From Ampullaceana balthica (lineage: Eukaryota > Mollusca > Gastropoda > Lymnaeidae): a DNA stretch of 64,000 nt. The position numbers and the translations under genes were made by a program. Numbering within the stretch: the stretch's first letter is position 1; each line of letters begins with the position of its first letter. The notes below the pieces were generated by a model. The model made no database searches. It had not been told where the DNA came from and saw only the letters and a list, made by a program, of their open reading frames with translations. Below are positions 12,499-23,704 of this stretch, in pieces. The stretch is from the NCBI GenBank assembly GCA_944989445.1, contig CALYLW010000040.1, positions 1,236,318 through 1,300,317 of the forward strand, read 5' to 3'.

Positions 12499-13107
12499 TG
12501 ACCTTGATGGTCACTTACACCATGACCAACTGTAGACTATCTCAATGGTCAGTTACACCTTGACCAACTGTAGACCATATCAATGGTCAGTTACACCTTG
12601 ACCAACTGTAGACCATATCAATGGTCAGTTACACCTTGACCAACTGTAGACCATATCAATGGTCAGTTACACATTGACCAACTGTAGACCATATCAATGG
12701 TCATTTACACCTTGACCAACAGTAGACCATATCAATGGTCAGTTACACCTTGACCAACTGTAGACCATATCAATGGTCAGTTACACCTTGACCAACTGTA
12801 GACCATATCAATGGTCAGTTACACCATGACCAACTGTAGACCATATCAATGGTAAGATACATCTTGACCAACTGTAGAACATATCAATGGTAAGATACAC
12901 CTTGACCAACTGTAGACCATATCAATGGTAAGATACACCTTGACCAACTGTAGACCATATCAATGGTCAGTTACACCTTGACCAACTGTAGACCATATCA
13001 ATGGTAAGATACACCTTGACCAACTGTAGACCATATCAATGGTAAGATACACCTTGACCAACTGTAGACCATATCAATGGTCAGTTACGCATTGACCAAC
13101 TGTAGAC
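12499..13107. repeat. 38 bp minisatellite, about 16 copies
   Basis: Unit contains GACCAACTGTAGACCATATC. Two sub-types (GGTCAGTTACACC and GGTAAGATACACC) occur in blocks, suggesting segmental amplification inside the array. Confidence 0.94.
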
Positions 13108-13299
13108 CAGGCAACTTGGATCAAATGAAAGCGGTGCTTGTACGATCCATGCTTTAAATTGAGCTCACTTTATTAGCGTACAGTCTTAAAAATCAATATT
13201 TTTATTATTGATATTCATGTCACTCATTTCGTACATATTGAAAGCTACCGGGAGGTAACTCGTATGACCAGTAGTCCTTGAATGAACATGTTAGTCATA

Positions 13300-13866
13300 T
13301 ATACGCCATATATGTAGTTCTAACTAGTACATATTGACATCCCTAGTGAGTATGTTAGTTCCACATACGACATATATGTATTTGATATTGACTGCTGTAG
13401 TGAGTATGTTAGTTCCACATACGACATATATGTAGTAGATATTGACTGCCATAGTGAGTATGTTAGTTCCACATATGACATATATGTAGTAGATATGGAC
13501 TGCCATAGTGAGTATGTTAGTTCCACATACGACATATATGTAGTAGATATTGACTGCAATAGTGAGTATGTTAGTTCCACATACGACATATATATACGAC
13601 ATATATGTAGTAGATATTGACTGCCATAGTGAGTATGTTAGTTCCACATAGGACATATATGTAGTAGATATTGACCGCCATAGTGAGTATGTTAGTTCCA
13701 CATACGACATATATGTAGTAGATATTGACTGCCATAGTGAGTATGTTAGTTCCACATACGACATATATGTAGTTGATATTGACTGCCGTAGTGAGTATGT
13801 TAGTTCCACATACGACATATATGTAGTAGATATTGACTGCCGTAGTGATTATGTTAGTTCCACATA
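13300..13866. repeat. 54 bp minisatellite, about 10 copies
   Basis: Unit contains TAGTGAGTATGTTAGTTCC and the near-palindrome ACATATATGT. One copy has an internal duplication (near 13580-13605). Two long minus-strand frames across it are artefacts of 54 being divisible by three. Confidence 0.94.
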
Positions 13867-14730
13867 CACCACATCTGAAGCTGGAAGGACTGACTTCTGA
13901 CTCGGGATATTTGAAGCTTTCCTCAGGAGTTGCTGCCCATTAGCCCACAGGGATAAGGAAGAAAACCCGATTGTCGTGAATTTAAATTAGGTAGACAGAC
14001 ATTTTTCTGTCAGCACCTGAATGAATTTAGGGAATAATTCGTGGTTGCAGAATTAGAAGAATTTGTTTTTTTTAAATCTAATAAATAACCCGATATTTCT
14101 ATTAGTTCTCGAATCAAGTGAGATTAATGTGTGGCAGCTAACGTAGAATTCAATTTGCATAATAGCTCATTTTATAGACACCAAAAATCTCTGGTATTAA
14201 TTTCTAGTGGACCTGTCATGTAAGGTCAATATGTTAATTCGTTGAGCTTGTCACCTGAATTTTAAGTTTTCTTTTCTTCGGGGGGTGGGGGTGGGGGTGG
14301 GGAGGGGGGTAAAATTTTAGTTTTCCCCAGGGCGAGCCAAGCTTTTTGCAATCTTCATTATCCACTTTTTAAAAAAAACGATCGCAGTATAACAGAAATG
14401 GCTTCATCTGCATTCTAAGAGATGGCTGTCAAACAGGGGATTAAACTCCTTCCTTTCCTTGCCCCATTTACACGTAAGGTTCATTTTATTGTATCTTCAT
14501 GTAAGTAAAATGTTGTCATAGTTGTGTAAGGAGAATGTAAGCAGCTGACGAATGTAAGAAGTAAGACATCGACTCAAACAATGATACAAAACTTTGCTGA
14601 CTTTGTTCACATTCAAGTGTTTTCAGAATAATTCGTTATATGTTATATGTTATATGTTATATAACAGAAGTTCTTAAAAGAAAGTGATGCCAGCCGGATT
14701 AGTCTGTGTTTTTAAATATACTCTCTAAAG
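13867..14730. other. Unassigned spacer with a G-quadruplex-type tract
   Basis: Mostly AT-rich single-copy-looking sequence. Notable only for the G-run cluster at 14280-14309 and a short TTATATG repeat at 14636-14660. Confidence 0.45.
14280..14309 (+). other. Candidate G-quadruplex
   Basis: Five runs of four to six G separated by single T or A bases, the tightest G-quadruplex pattern in the window. Formation is inferred, not shown. Confidence 0.6.
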
Positions 14731-14919
14731 CAGTGGTTCCCAACCTATTTTTGGTGGTGACCCCTTTTTATAAAAGCCATGTGACCCGCGACCCCCATGA
14801 ATTTAAATAAGTCATTTTCAAATATTTTTTTTACAAAATAGAGCAAATTAGCATTATAGTGAATATTTTTAGTAGACATTTGGCGACCCCCAGAAAAACC
14901 CACAAGTTGGGAACCGCTG
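14731..14919. mobile_element. hAT MITE, 189 bp
   Basis: Terminal inverted repeats CAGTGGTTCCCAACCT and (reverse complement of the right end) CAGCGGTTCCCAACTT are classic hAT/Charlie-type ends. Flanks CTCTAAAG (14723-14730) and CTCTAACG (14920-14927) match at 7 of 8 bases, the 8 bp duplication expected for hAT. The interior has no coding capacity. Confidence 0.88.
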
Positions 14920-15273
14920 CTCTAACGTGTTTAAACACATGCTAACATGCTAATACATAATACATTCTAACCCGATTAGAAACAAGCATTATTACATGCT
15001 GTCATCAATGTTAAAATGTTAATCTATTGATAATTTGCCGAAGAACATGTTTACTTCCGTTATCTGATGTGGCTGAAGAGCTTGAGTTAATGAATGGATC
15101 TAATCTCAATTGTTTGTACCCTAAAAGTGGTTGTGAAGTGGTTCTAACTGGACTTTTTGTAGTCTAAGAGTGGTAATGTAGTGGTGTCGTCGGATGTAGC
15201 TGAACCCGTGTTTGTATCGTCACTTTCGTGCGACATTGGTTTTGGCGGGAAAATTCACAGAATGTTCTGACCT
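14920..15273. other. Unassigned spacer
   Basis: Nothing recognised between the hAT MITE and the next array. Confidence 0.5.
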
Positions 15274-15828
15274 TAGACGAGTGGTTTCAGATGAGTGTCT
15301 CAGACGAGTGTCTCATACGAGTGTCTCAGACGAGTGTCTCAGACGAGTGGTATCAGACGAGTGGTATCAGACGAGTGTCTCAGACGAGTGTCTCAGACGA
15401 GTGGTATCAGACGAGTGGTATCAGACGAGTGGTATCAGACGAGTGGTATCAGACGAGTGGTCTCAGACGAGTGTCTCAGACCAGTCTCTCAGACGAGTGG
15501 TCTCAGACGAGTGTCTCAGACGAGTCTCTCAGACGAGTGGTCTCAGACGAGTGGTCTTAGACGAGTGGTCTCAGACGAGTGGTCTCAGACGAGTGTCTCA
15601 GACGAGTGTCTCAGACGAATGGTCTTAGACGAGTGGTGTCAGACGAGTGGTCTCAGACGAGTGGTCTCAGACGAGTGGTCTCAGTCGAGTGTTATCAGAC
15701 GACTGGTATCAGACCAGTGTCTCAGACGAATGGTCTTAGACGAGTGGTCTCAGACGAATGGTCTAAGTCGAGTGGTATCAGAGGAGTGTCTCAGACGAGT
15801 GGTTTCAGACGACTGGTCTCAGACGAGG
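15274..15828. repeat. 13/14 bp minisatellite, about 41 copies
   Basis: Mixed units GTGTCTCAGACGA (13) and GTGGTCTCAGACGA (14), plus a GTGGTATCAGACGA block. Mixed length shifts frame along the array, so all three forward frames stay open and give four overlapping false ORFs. Confidence 0.93.
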
Positions 15829-16574
15829 ACATTAAAAGAGGCAAAGATGATAAAATGAAACTTCTTCAATTTTAGCACCAATCACTTAATGACAAACTCT
15901 GAGGCTACAAGGTTAGATAAAAATCAAGATCAATTTGAAGGGACAGTCTGTCCAAAACAAAACATTGAACGCTAAAGTCTGTGCAAGCAACACAAGTGAA
16001 CTTTCAGATCAAGTGAACTAACAGATCCACCAGCGAAGACAAAGGACAGACAAAAACCGTTGACCGAATAGCAATGGTTTATTGATATAAATGTGCCGGA
16101 CGTTTTATTTCAAGGCCCATTCAGAATGGATTAAATTGTGTTTAAACACAACAACACATTAAAGCGCACAGCTTCGTTATTTACAATGTTGGGCTGGTCT
16201 GCTTTCTCAACTAATGGCTTCCATCTGTCTGTGAGGGAGGTTCCACACCGCTGTCCTCAGTAGTGCATCTGTCTCCTGCTGTGGTTGGGTGAGGGACGGT
16301 GGTGTTTTTTGTAACCAATGCAACTGTAGGATCAATAAACCCATAAAATGAAAACGTAGACTGTTAGCGCCACACTGTTGTAATTAGAGATTTCTTTACG
16401 TTACTTTCTTTCGGTCAAAGTTACGCTATAATATAAAAAAAATACATGTAACACAATGAATTTCCCAACATCTGCGCGAAATGATATCCTTAAAAATAAC
16501 AAAAGGGTTTTTTGCGTGGAACAAATCTTTGCCTTGTGAATATTAAAAGTTGATGTAATAAATCTGTTGTCAAT
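15829..16574. other. Unassigned spacer
   Basis: No repeat, terminus or coding signature recognised. Confidence 0.5.
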
Positions 16575-16785
16575 CCAGGACTCTATCACACCAGCACTCT
16601 ATCACACCAGGACTCTATCACACCAGGACTCTATCACACCAGGACTCTATCACACCAGGACTCTATCACACCAGGACTCTATCACACCAGGACTCTATCA
16701 CACCAGCACTCTATCACACCAGGACTCTATCACACCAGCACTCTATCACACCAGCACTCTATCACACCAGCACTCCATCAAACCT
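16575..16785. repeat. 16 bp minisatellite, 13 copies
   Basis: Unit ACTCTATCACACCAGG with an ACCAGC variant. Confidence 0.94.
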
Positions 16786-17636
16786 GAACTGTGTCAAACT
16801 TAAATGTCTTAAAATCTGCTCACCCTTACCAAAGGGAGATTACTTGAGTGGATTTTCTCATCATTGTGCTGTCACTTGCTGATCTTGTCACAAAAGATTG
16901 AACTATGATCTAAGAGCGGGGAGAGAACTCTAACTCTAATCCTATGTTTGTTTTCCCAGTGGGAATTATTGAAGTTGACAGGAGCCAGTTTCCAGACTGG
17001 CATATGCCGAGGGCAGCATTCACAGTTGACATATCCCCGGACAAGTTTGTCATTTACAATTGACATATGCCCTAACAGCCAGGATGTCATTCAGAATTGA
17101 CATATGCCCTGGACAGTTAAGAATATCATTCACAATTGAGCTGTGCCCTTGACAGCTATGATGTAATTCACAATTGACATGTTCCTGGGTATTATTCACA
17201 AACTGGCATACGTATGGGGATAACTGGTTTTAATCGGTAGACAAAAATTAGAGCCAGAGTGGCGGGTCGAAGACAAGGGGGAAGGGCCCAGAAGCAATGA
17301 GTTGATGTACAGAGAGGGGAACACATGGGGGAAACAATCCCGTATGTAATCCTCGGGGGAAATTAGACAAAATATTTAAGTGCAAAAAGAGTCGAGTTAT
17401 TGACCCCAATGTCTTTGTCCATTGAGAACCCGTCGATATCATTCTATTAAAATGCAGAGTTCTGTAATGGTAATAGTTATAGTTAAAACATTATTATTAT
17501 GAAATGGTATGTGTAAGGGTTCAGGCTAACTTTTTAAGATGGTAAGTATCTAAATATTCAAGCGTAGATTTTAAGATGGTACGTATTTCGGTATTCAGGC
17601 GAAGATTTTAAGATGGTATGTATCTTAATATTCAGG
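16786..17636. other. Spacer with two degenerate tandem stretches
   Basis: Around 16975-17205 a 50-odd bp unit with CATTCACAATTGACATATGC recurs four or five times with heavy divergence. At 17535-17636 a 46 bp unit with AAGATGGTANGTAT occurs three times. They look like older arrays than their neighbours. Confidence 0.55.
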
Positions 17637-17911
17637 CTTAGTTTGTGATACTACCACGTGGTGTGTAGTTTGTGATACTACCACATGGTGTGTAGCTTGT
17701 GATACTACCACATGGTGTGTAGTTTGTGATACTACCACATGGTGTGTAGTTTGTGATACTACCACATGGTGTGTAGTTTGTGATACTACCACATGGTGTG
17801 TAGTTTGTGATACTACCACATGGTGTGTAGTTTGTGATACTACCACATGGTGTGTAGTTTGTGATACTACCACATGGTGTGTAGTTTGTGATAATACCAC
17901 ATGGTGTGTAG
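17637..17911. repeat. 27 bp minisatellite, about 10 copies
   Basis: Unit with TTTGTGATACTACCACATGG. The first copy has CCACGTGG instead of CCACATGG. Confidence 0.95.
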
Positions 17912-18255
17912 AAATGTTCAGATTATATGATAGGCGTGGATGTGTCAAACAAAATGGCGGTATGACCTGCTATTTTTTTCGTCAAGGGTGGTTAGGGGGC
18001 CGGACGTGACCTTGACGCTCACATCACATTGTGTTAGGTTATTAGATGCTGGGAATTAAACGAGGGAACGTCGAGAAGAAAGTTAATCCCTTATTATCAC
18101 ACTTCAGGCAATAACTATAACAGTACTCTATGATCCCTTCAATACAACCAAAGTACTCGACGACCCCCACATTACTACCAATTACTTAATGACGTATGTG
18201 TGTTATTTATGCCTCAAATTAGTTTTCTAATGAACATATTTATTTAAATCTATGT
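17912..18255. other. Unassigned spacer
   Basis: No supported feature. Confidence 0.5.
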
Positions 18256-18927
18256 TCTGTTACGGTATTATGTACATGTATTCACTGTTACGGTATTATG
18301 TACATGTATTCACTGTTACGGTATTATGTACATGTATTCACTGTTACGGTATTATGTACATGTATTCACTGTTACGGTATTATGTACATGTATTCACTGT
18401 TACGGTATTATGTACATGTATTCACTGTTACGGTATTATGTACATGTATTCACTGTTACGGTATTATGTACATGTATTCACTGTTACGGTATTATGTACA
18501 TGTATTCACTGTTACGGTATTATGTACATGTATTCACTGTTACGGTATTATGTACATGTATTCACTGTTACGGTATTATGTACATGTATTCACTGTTACG
18601 GTATTATGTACATGTATTCACTGTTACGGTATTATGTACATGTATTCACTGTTACGGTATTATGTACATGTATTCACTGTTACGGTATTATGTACATGTA
18701 TTCACTGTTACGGTATTATGTACATGTATTCACTGTTACGGTATTATGTACATGTATTCACTGTTACGGTATTATGTACATGTATTCACTGTTACGGTAT
18801 TATGTACATGTATTCACTGTTACGGTATTATGTACATGTATTCACTGTTACGGTATTATGTACATGTATTCACTGTTACGGTATTATGTACATGTATTCA
18901 CTGTTACGGTATTATGTACATGTATTA
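18256..18927. repeat. 28 bp minisatellite, 24 essentially identical copies
   Basis: Unit contains GTTACGGTATTATGTACATG followed by TATTCACT. I see no substitutions across the copies, implying very recent amplification or homogenisation. It abuts without a gap an array of a 13 bp sub-unit of the same sequence. The >400-codon frames over both arrays are not genes. Confidence 0.97.
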
Positions 18928-19511
18928 TGTACATGTATTATGTACATGTATTATGTACATGTATTATGTACATGTATTATGTACATGTATTATGTACATG
19001 TATTATGTACATGTATTATGTACATGTATTATGTACATGTATTATGTACATGTATTATGTACATGTATTATGTACATGTATTATGTACATGTATTATGTA
19101 CATGTATTATGTACATGTATTATGTACATGTATTATGTACATGTATTATGTACATGTATTATGTACATGTATTATGTACATGTATTATGTACATGTATTA
19201 TGTACATGTATTATGTACATGTATTATGTACATGTATTATGTACATGTATTATGTACATGTATTATGTACATGTATTATGTACATGTATTATGTACATGT
19301 ATTATGTACATGTATTATGTACATGTATTATGTACATGTATTATGTACATGTATTATGTACATGTATTATGTACATGTATTATGTACATGTACTATGTAC
19401 ATGTATTATGTACATGTATTATGTACATGTATTATGTACATGTATTATGTACATGTATTATGTACATGTATTATGTACATGTATTATGTACATGTATTAT
19501 GTACATGTATT
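18928..19511. repeat. 13 bp minisatellite, about 45 copies
   Basis: Unit TATTATGTACATG, identical to the middle of the 28 bp unit to its left, with one visible variant near 19391 (TACTATG). Contains the palindromes ATGTACAT and TACATGTA, so hairpins are possible along the whole array. Confidence 0.97.
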
Positions 19512-19561
19512 CAATTTTAATGAAAGAGATTAGCTTCTCTCCAACTAACATTAGACCATTA

Positions 19562-20112
19562 TATCTATTCTTTGCTTACAATCCTTTATTTCTGCTTGTA
19601 TCTATTCTTTGATTACAATCATTTATTTCTGCTTGTATCTATTCTTTCATTACAATCCTCTATATCTGCTTGTATCTATTCTTTGATTACAATCCTCTAT
19701 ATCTGCTTGTATCTATTCTTTGCTTACAATCCTCTATATCTGCTTGTATCTATTCTTTGCTTACAATCCTCTATATCTGCTTGTATCTATTCTTTGCTTA
19801 CAATCCTCTATATCTGCTTGTATCTATTCTTTGCTTACAATCCTCTATATCTGCTTGTATCTATTCTTTGATTACAATCCTCTATATCTGCTTGTATCTA
19901 TTCTTTGATTACAATCCTCTATATCTGCTTGTATCTATTCTTTGATTACAAGCCTCTATATCTGCTTGTATCTATTCTTTGATTACAATCCTCTATATCT
20001 GCTTGTATCTATTCTTTGCTTACAATCCTCTATATCTGCTTGTATCTATTCTTTGCTTACAATCGTCTGTATCTGCTGGTATCTATTCTTTGATTACAAT
20101 CCTCTATTTCTG
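19562..20112. repeat. 37 bp pyrimidine-rich minisatellite, about 15 copies, next to Ig exon 1
   Basis: Unit contains ACAATCCTCTATATCTGC and TTGTATCTATTCTTTG, strongly T/C-rich on the + strand. The last partial copy runs into the acceptor of the first Ig exon (CTATTTCTGCCATGGCCAG, ending at 20122). The array therefore multiplies the polypyrimidine-type tract upstream of that exon. Confidence 0.93.
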
Positions 20113-20122
20113 CCATGGCCAG

Positions 20123-20247
20123 ATATCACTAAAGGGAGATCATCCTTGCCCCTTCCTTCAATGATGGATGTTCCTACAACGTTGTCTTATAGTGAAGGGG
20201 ATACAGCGGTTCTCTACTGCTCAGTTGTCAATCTTGGGGACCAAACG
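20123..20247 (+). CDS. Ig-superfamily gene, exon 1 of 4 visible (first half of Ig domain 1)
   Basis: Encodes the N-terminal half of an immunoglobulin domain: a proline-containing lead-in, then TTLSYSEGDTAVLYCSVVNL and GDQT, with the first disulphide Cys in AVLYC. The 5' boundary is the AG at 20121-20122, implying a phase 1 intron upstream. The 3' boundary is the GT at 20248 in phase 0. Joining to 45026 gives QTVTWRK, placing the invariant Trp after the exon boundary as in a normal Ig fold. The EGD, Cys and NLGD spacing resembles the first domain of Lachesin/Dpr/DIP/IgLON cell-surface proteins. The signal peptide must be on an earlier exon, not found. A secreted defence-type Ig protein is the alternative. 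Splice sites are read by eye. Confidence 0.8.
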
Positions 20248-20548
20248 GTAATAGAATTTATTCTCTATTTACAATATTTTAGGAATAGTTAATTTAAAAA
20301 AACAAACATCGTGTATAACATTTTTAAAATAAATTAAATTTTTGTGTCGAGATTTTTTTTAAAATATGATTTTTAAAAAAAAACTTGTGAATTTAACTTG
20401 TGAAGTGTTTACACATATATTTATACTAGTGTATCACTCATCCAATTTGCTGATAGTTTTGAAAATAAATACACATCAGATTAAAAAATAACGTAATACA
20501 GAACTTTCATTTATTTTTATTTGATTCATTTATTATCATATTGAACAA

Positions 20549-20715
20549 TTTTATTCGGAACGTTCGAAAAGTGTTATTTTTGGTGCAGCACTATAAAAAC
20601 AAAATCGATCGCAGCGCCACCTAACAGCATTACACATTTTGCAGCGCCACCTAACAGCATTATAATTACATCCATCCATACATACAGACAACGGGAATTA
20701 TGTATATTGATATAT
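20549..20715 (+). mobile_element. Helitron-family fragment
   Basis: Shares GAACAATTTTATTCGGAACG and TTTTTGGTGCAG with the Helitron copies at 517-984 and 34044-35113. It then holds a direct repeat, GCAGCGCCACCTAACAGCAT, twice. Its right half (about 20639-20710) is inverted at about 23130-23200. No termini visible. Confidence 0.55.
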
Positions 20716-20964
20716 ATTTTATGAGGACGGTTGGAGGGGGGGGGTATCTGATGGAAGAATTGGTTGGTGGGCTAATCACACAGCCTATCATGGAATACGG
20801 GGTGTTGATTTTACTTACGGGAATTTGTATGGCTTTTAATTATGAGTATTAAAAAAAATGTTAACGTGGATTTAAAAAAATTAGCATCCACTCCGAGTAT
20901 TAGTGATTTAAAATATTTTATAGATTATTTTTGAGAAAGAATGACACAATAAAGGGAGGAACAC

Positions 20965-21200
20965 ATACGGACACTGCGGTTGTATAGAGATACACAGATA
21001 AACACCATGGCTGAAGAGAGAATGACACATTAGATAAACACCGTGGCTGAAGAGAGAATGACACATTAGATAAACACCATGGCTGAAGAGAGAAGGGCAC
21101 ATTTGATTAACACCATGTCTGTATACATAAGGACATATTAGATAAACACTATGGTTGTAGAGAGAAGGACGCATTAGGTAAACACCATGTCTGTAGAAAT
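20965..21200. repeat. 36 bp minisatellite, about 6 copies
   Basis: Unit with GAGAGAATGACACATTAG and AAACACCATGGCTGAA. The right-hand copies are more diverged. Confidence 0.9.
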
Positions 21201-21339
21201 GGGCGGGAAGATGTGTGTGTCTCAAGTTGATCTGTCCAGTGTTAGCTGGTCTGTGATAGCCAAAATATATATTCAGGAGGAAGTTACAGGGCTATCGTGA
21301 CAATGATACAAGTTCAAGGACAGAACAATTGGGAGAACT

Positions 21340-22065
21340 GTTTACAATGGTGGCTTGACATTGGTGGAAGGGTTCTACAATGGTGGTCTGACATTATCTT
21401 ATCTTATCTATACAGACGCTCCTTCTATGCAGAAGATAATTGCGTCCACAGACCATGACAGATGATCTGTTGGCAAGTGATGCAGCGTTCGCAGGCCACG
21501 GCTTTGTGGGTTCCACGCATTATCCAGCCGCCTAACTAGTGTTAGGTACCCATTCGGAGCTGGGTTACTCATGAACGTCCTAGGTCCCGGGAAATCCTTG
21601 CCTTCACATGGATTCAAACCCATGAACATCGGTACGCATGTTGAGCGCGCTGCCACTCGACCACCGCGTCCCCAACATTGGGGGAAGAGGTTCTACAGTG
21701 GTGGTCTGACATTGGTGGAAGGGGTTCTACAGTGGTGGTTAAACATTGGTGGAAGGGGTTCTACAGTGGTGGTTAAACATTGGTGGAAGGGGCTCTACAG
21801 TGGTGGTTAAACATTGGTGGAAGGGGTTCTACAATGGTGGTCTGACATTGGTGGAAGGGGTTCTACAGTGGTTGTCTGACATTGGTGGAGGGGGTTCTAC
21901 AGTGGGGGTCTGACATTGGTGGAAGGGGTTCTACAGTGGTGGTCTGACATTGGTGGAAGGGGTTCTACAGTGGTCGTCTGACATTGGTGGAAGGGGTTCT
22001 AAAATGGTGGTCTGACATTGGTGGAAGGGGTTCTACAGTGGTCGTCTGACATTGGTGGAAGGATT
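21340..22065. repeat. 34 bp minisatellite, about 13 copies, split by a SINE
   Basis: Unit with GGTTCTACAGTGGTGGTC then TGACATTGGTGGAAGG. Two units lie left of the SINE (21340-21395) and the rest to its right (21674-22065), so the array existed before the SINE inserted. Confidence 0.93.
21396..21673 (-). mobile_element. tRNA-derived SINE, 278 bp
   Basis: On the minus strand it begins GGGGACGCGGTGGTCGAGTG with an A-box-like TGGTCGAGTGG, followed about 45 bases on by a B-box-like GGTTTGAATCC. These two RNA polymerase III promoter elements give it a tRNA-like head. The body is unrelated sequence. The tail CTTCTGCATAGAAGGAGC then GTCTGTATAGATAAGATAAG is shared with the LINE at 37058-40185. ACATT flanks both sides (21391-21395, 21675-21679), a probable target duplication made within the host minisatellite. 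Mobilisation by that LINE's reverse transcriptase is inferred from the common tail. Confidence 0.85.
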
Positions 22066-23124
22066 TATCTTGTTTTCTATCAGCCAAACAACTCTAATAG
22101 TGCTACTTGGACATGAGTTGTCCCTCCTAAAAGTCAAGATCAAATTTAGATTTGAATAAAATGGAGTCAAGAATTTTGTTTCTGTTATGTAACCAAGCCT
22201 TACATTCATTACAATAAGGGACAACCGGAAACCGCTCCGTACATTCGCCCCGGCCGGATATCGGGTTTTTCGGAACCATTCGCCTCTGCAAGTAGAGCCC
22301 ACGCAAACAAACCAAATGTTTGAAAATACCTTAAAAAATACAATTTTGCAATTCGATAAATACCAAGAATAGTATACTTACAATTTGTAATAACAAAAAT
22401 AAATTAACGTTTAAAAAAATCTGGACAGAAGCAAAGAATTTAAAATATTTTTGGCTTACTTAAAATATAACAAATGTAGCATAATTATATAAATTAATAA
22501 TTTGAAGTTATAAAGATATAAAGTTAATAAACTAATTTTCTAAGACAATTTCGTTTACTTCTAGCGACTTCCGCCACGCCGCCATATTAACTAGCTAAAA
22601 TTAAACTATCGAATAAAATAAATTCACATTAAAGTAAATTTATTAACTAAAATAAGCATCGACTAACAATTACAAAGTAAGTAAGTAACATTAACAAGAG
22701 AAAATCAAATTTACAAGTAATATATAATGAACTTTTTGATTTAAATCTTAATAAATTAATAATCCATTCGTCTGACCATAATCTCATTGCATGAAGAGTG
22801 TAGACGGTTTTATGTAAACAATAAACAAGTAATAAAAACTCGAATGAGTATTTAAACGCAATTTCAAAAAAAAATAAATAAAAAAAAATAAAGAATTTCT
22901 GATTTTTTTTTATTCCAGGGAAATCATTCTAGATTACATTAAGAGTCATTTCAAATCAGTAATTCAGAAACTAAACAAAATATGACGTCATATCCCCTCA
23001 CGCTTTATCACAAAAGAATGTGTCAACATAATGCGCAACGCGCACCAATCTAAAATTAGCATTCACAAAGCGGGAAAACCCCATTAACTATCCTAGATTA
23101 CATTAAAAGTCATTTCAAATCAAT
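22066..23124. other. AT-rich unassigned region
   Basis: Contains a direct repeat TAGATTACATTAARAGTCAT at about 22931 and 23093. A 22033-22315 stretch is open in two minus-strand frames, but I recognise no domain. Confidence 0.45.
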
Positions 23125-23308
23125 AATCAATATACATAATTCCCGTTGTCTGTATGTATGTATGGATGTAATTATAATGCTGTTAGGTGGCGCTGCGATC
23201 GATTTTGTATAAAAATATTATATGACGTCATTGTTTTAGCTTATATTTTAATTTTTGAAAAGGTAACGATGTAAAAATAGGATTTGAGGATTTATAATTA
23301 TTATGGAA
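23125..23308 (+). mobile_element. Helitron-family fragment, inverted relative to 20549-20715 in part
   Basis: The first 85 bases are the reverse complement of 20639-20710. The rest matches the internal block at 770-850 (GTCATTGTTTTAGCTTATAT, AAAAGGTAACGATG). It ends at the CTAG of the next feature. Confidence 0.55.
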
Positions 23309-23704
23309 CTAGACGCCCCACGGCGTAGCATACGCCGCAGACTTGCTCATGGAGAGTGCAAAGAGAGTGGAGAAAGAACGGACATGAACGTCGGTTAATG
23401 AATGAGAGGCGGGTAACAACAACCTCAGTGTGCATGTCTTTACGTTTACTCGCTATTTTGTATTTACTTAGTGCTGCTTTATTGTGTCTGTACTCTCACC
23501 CCCCACCCCCAACCGTTCTTTGCACTGTCTATGATGAGCAAGTCTGCGGCGTAAGCTACGCCGTGGGTCTCTACAGAGTTCCTTCTTTTCATTCACTCAC
23601 AGTCGTTTGCCCAAACCCACCCCATTTTGACAACTGTATCTTTCAGGAAGTCTTCACCCGTCACTAAATCATTAGCGGCGTATGCTACGCCGCGGGTCAG
23701 CTAG
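23309..23704. mobile_element. Helitron-like segment with 3'-type termini at both ends
   Basis: The right end reads GCGGCGTATGCTACGCCGC, then GGGTCAGCTAG followed by T: a hairpin, a short spacer and CTAG/T, the classic Helitron 3' terminus. The left end read on the minus strand gives CGGCGTATGCTACGCCG then TGGGGCGTCTAG followed by T, the same structure facing outward. An inner inverted copy of the hairpin lies at about 23530-23565. The interior frame at 23356-23667 contains a hydrophobic stretch but no recognised domain. Confidence 0.6.

Noticed and set aside
18252..19612. Three overlapping frames of over 400 codons (Cys/Tyr/Val/Met-rich)
   Set aside because: They read the 28 bp and 13 bp arrays in all three frames. 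Neither period is a multiple of three and there are no stops in any register, so openness is automatic.
23356..23667. Frame with a hydrophobic, signal-peptide-like stretch (MSLRLLAILYLLSAALLCLY)
   Set aside because: It lies inside the Helitron-like segment and downstream of Ig exon 1, so it cannot be that gene's signal peptide. No domain or homologue is recognised.
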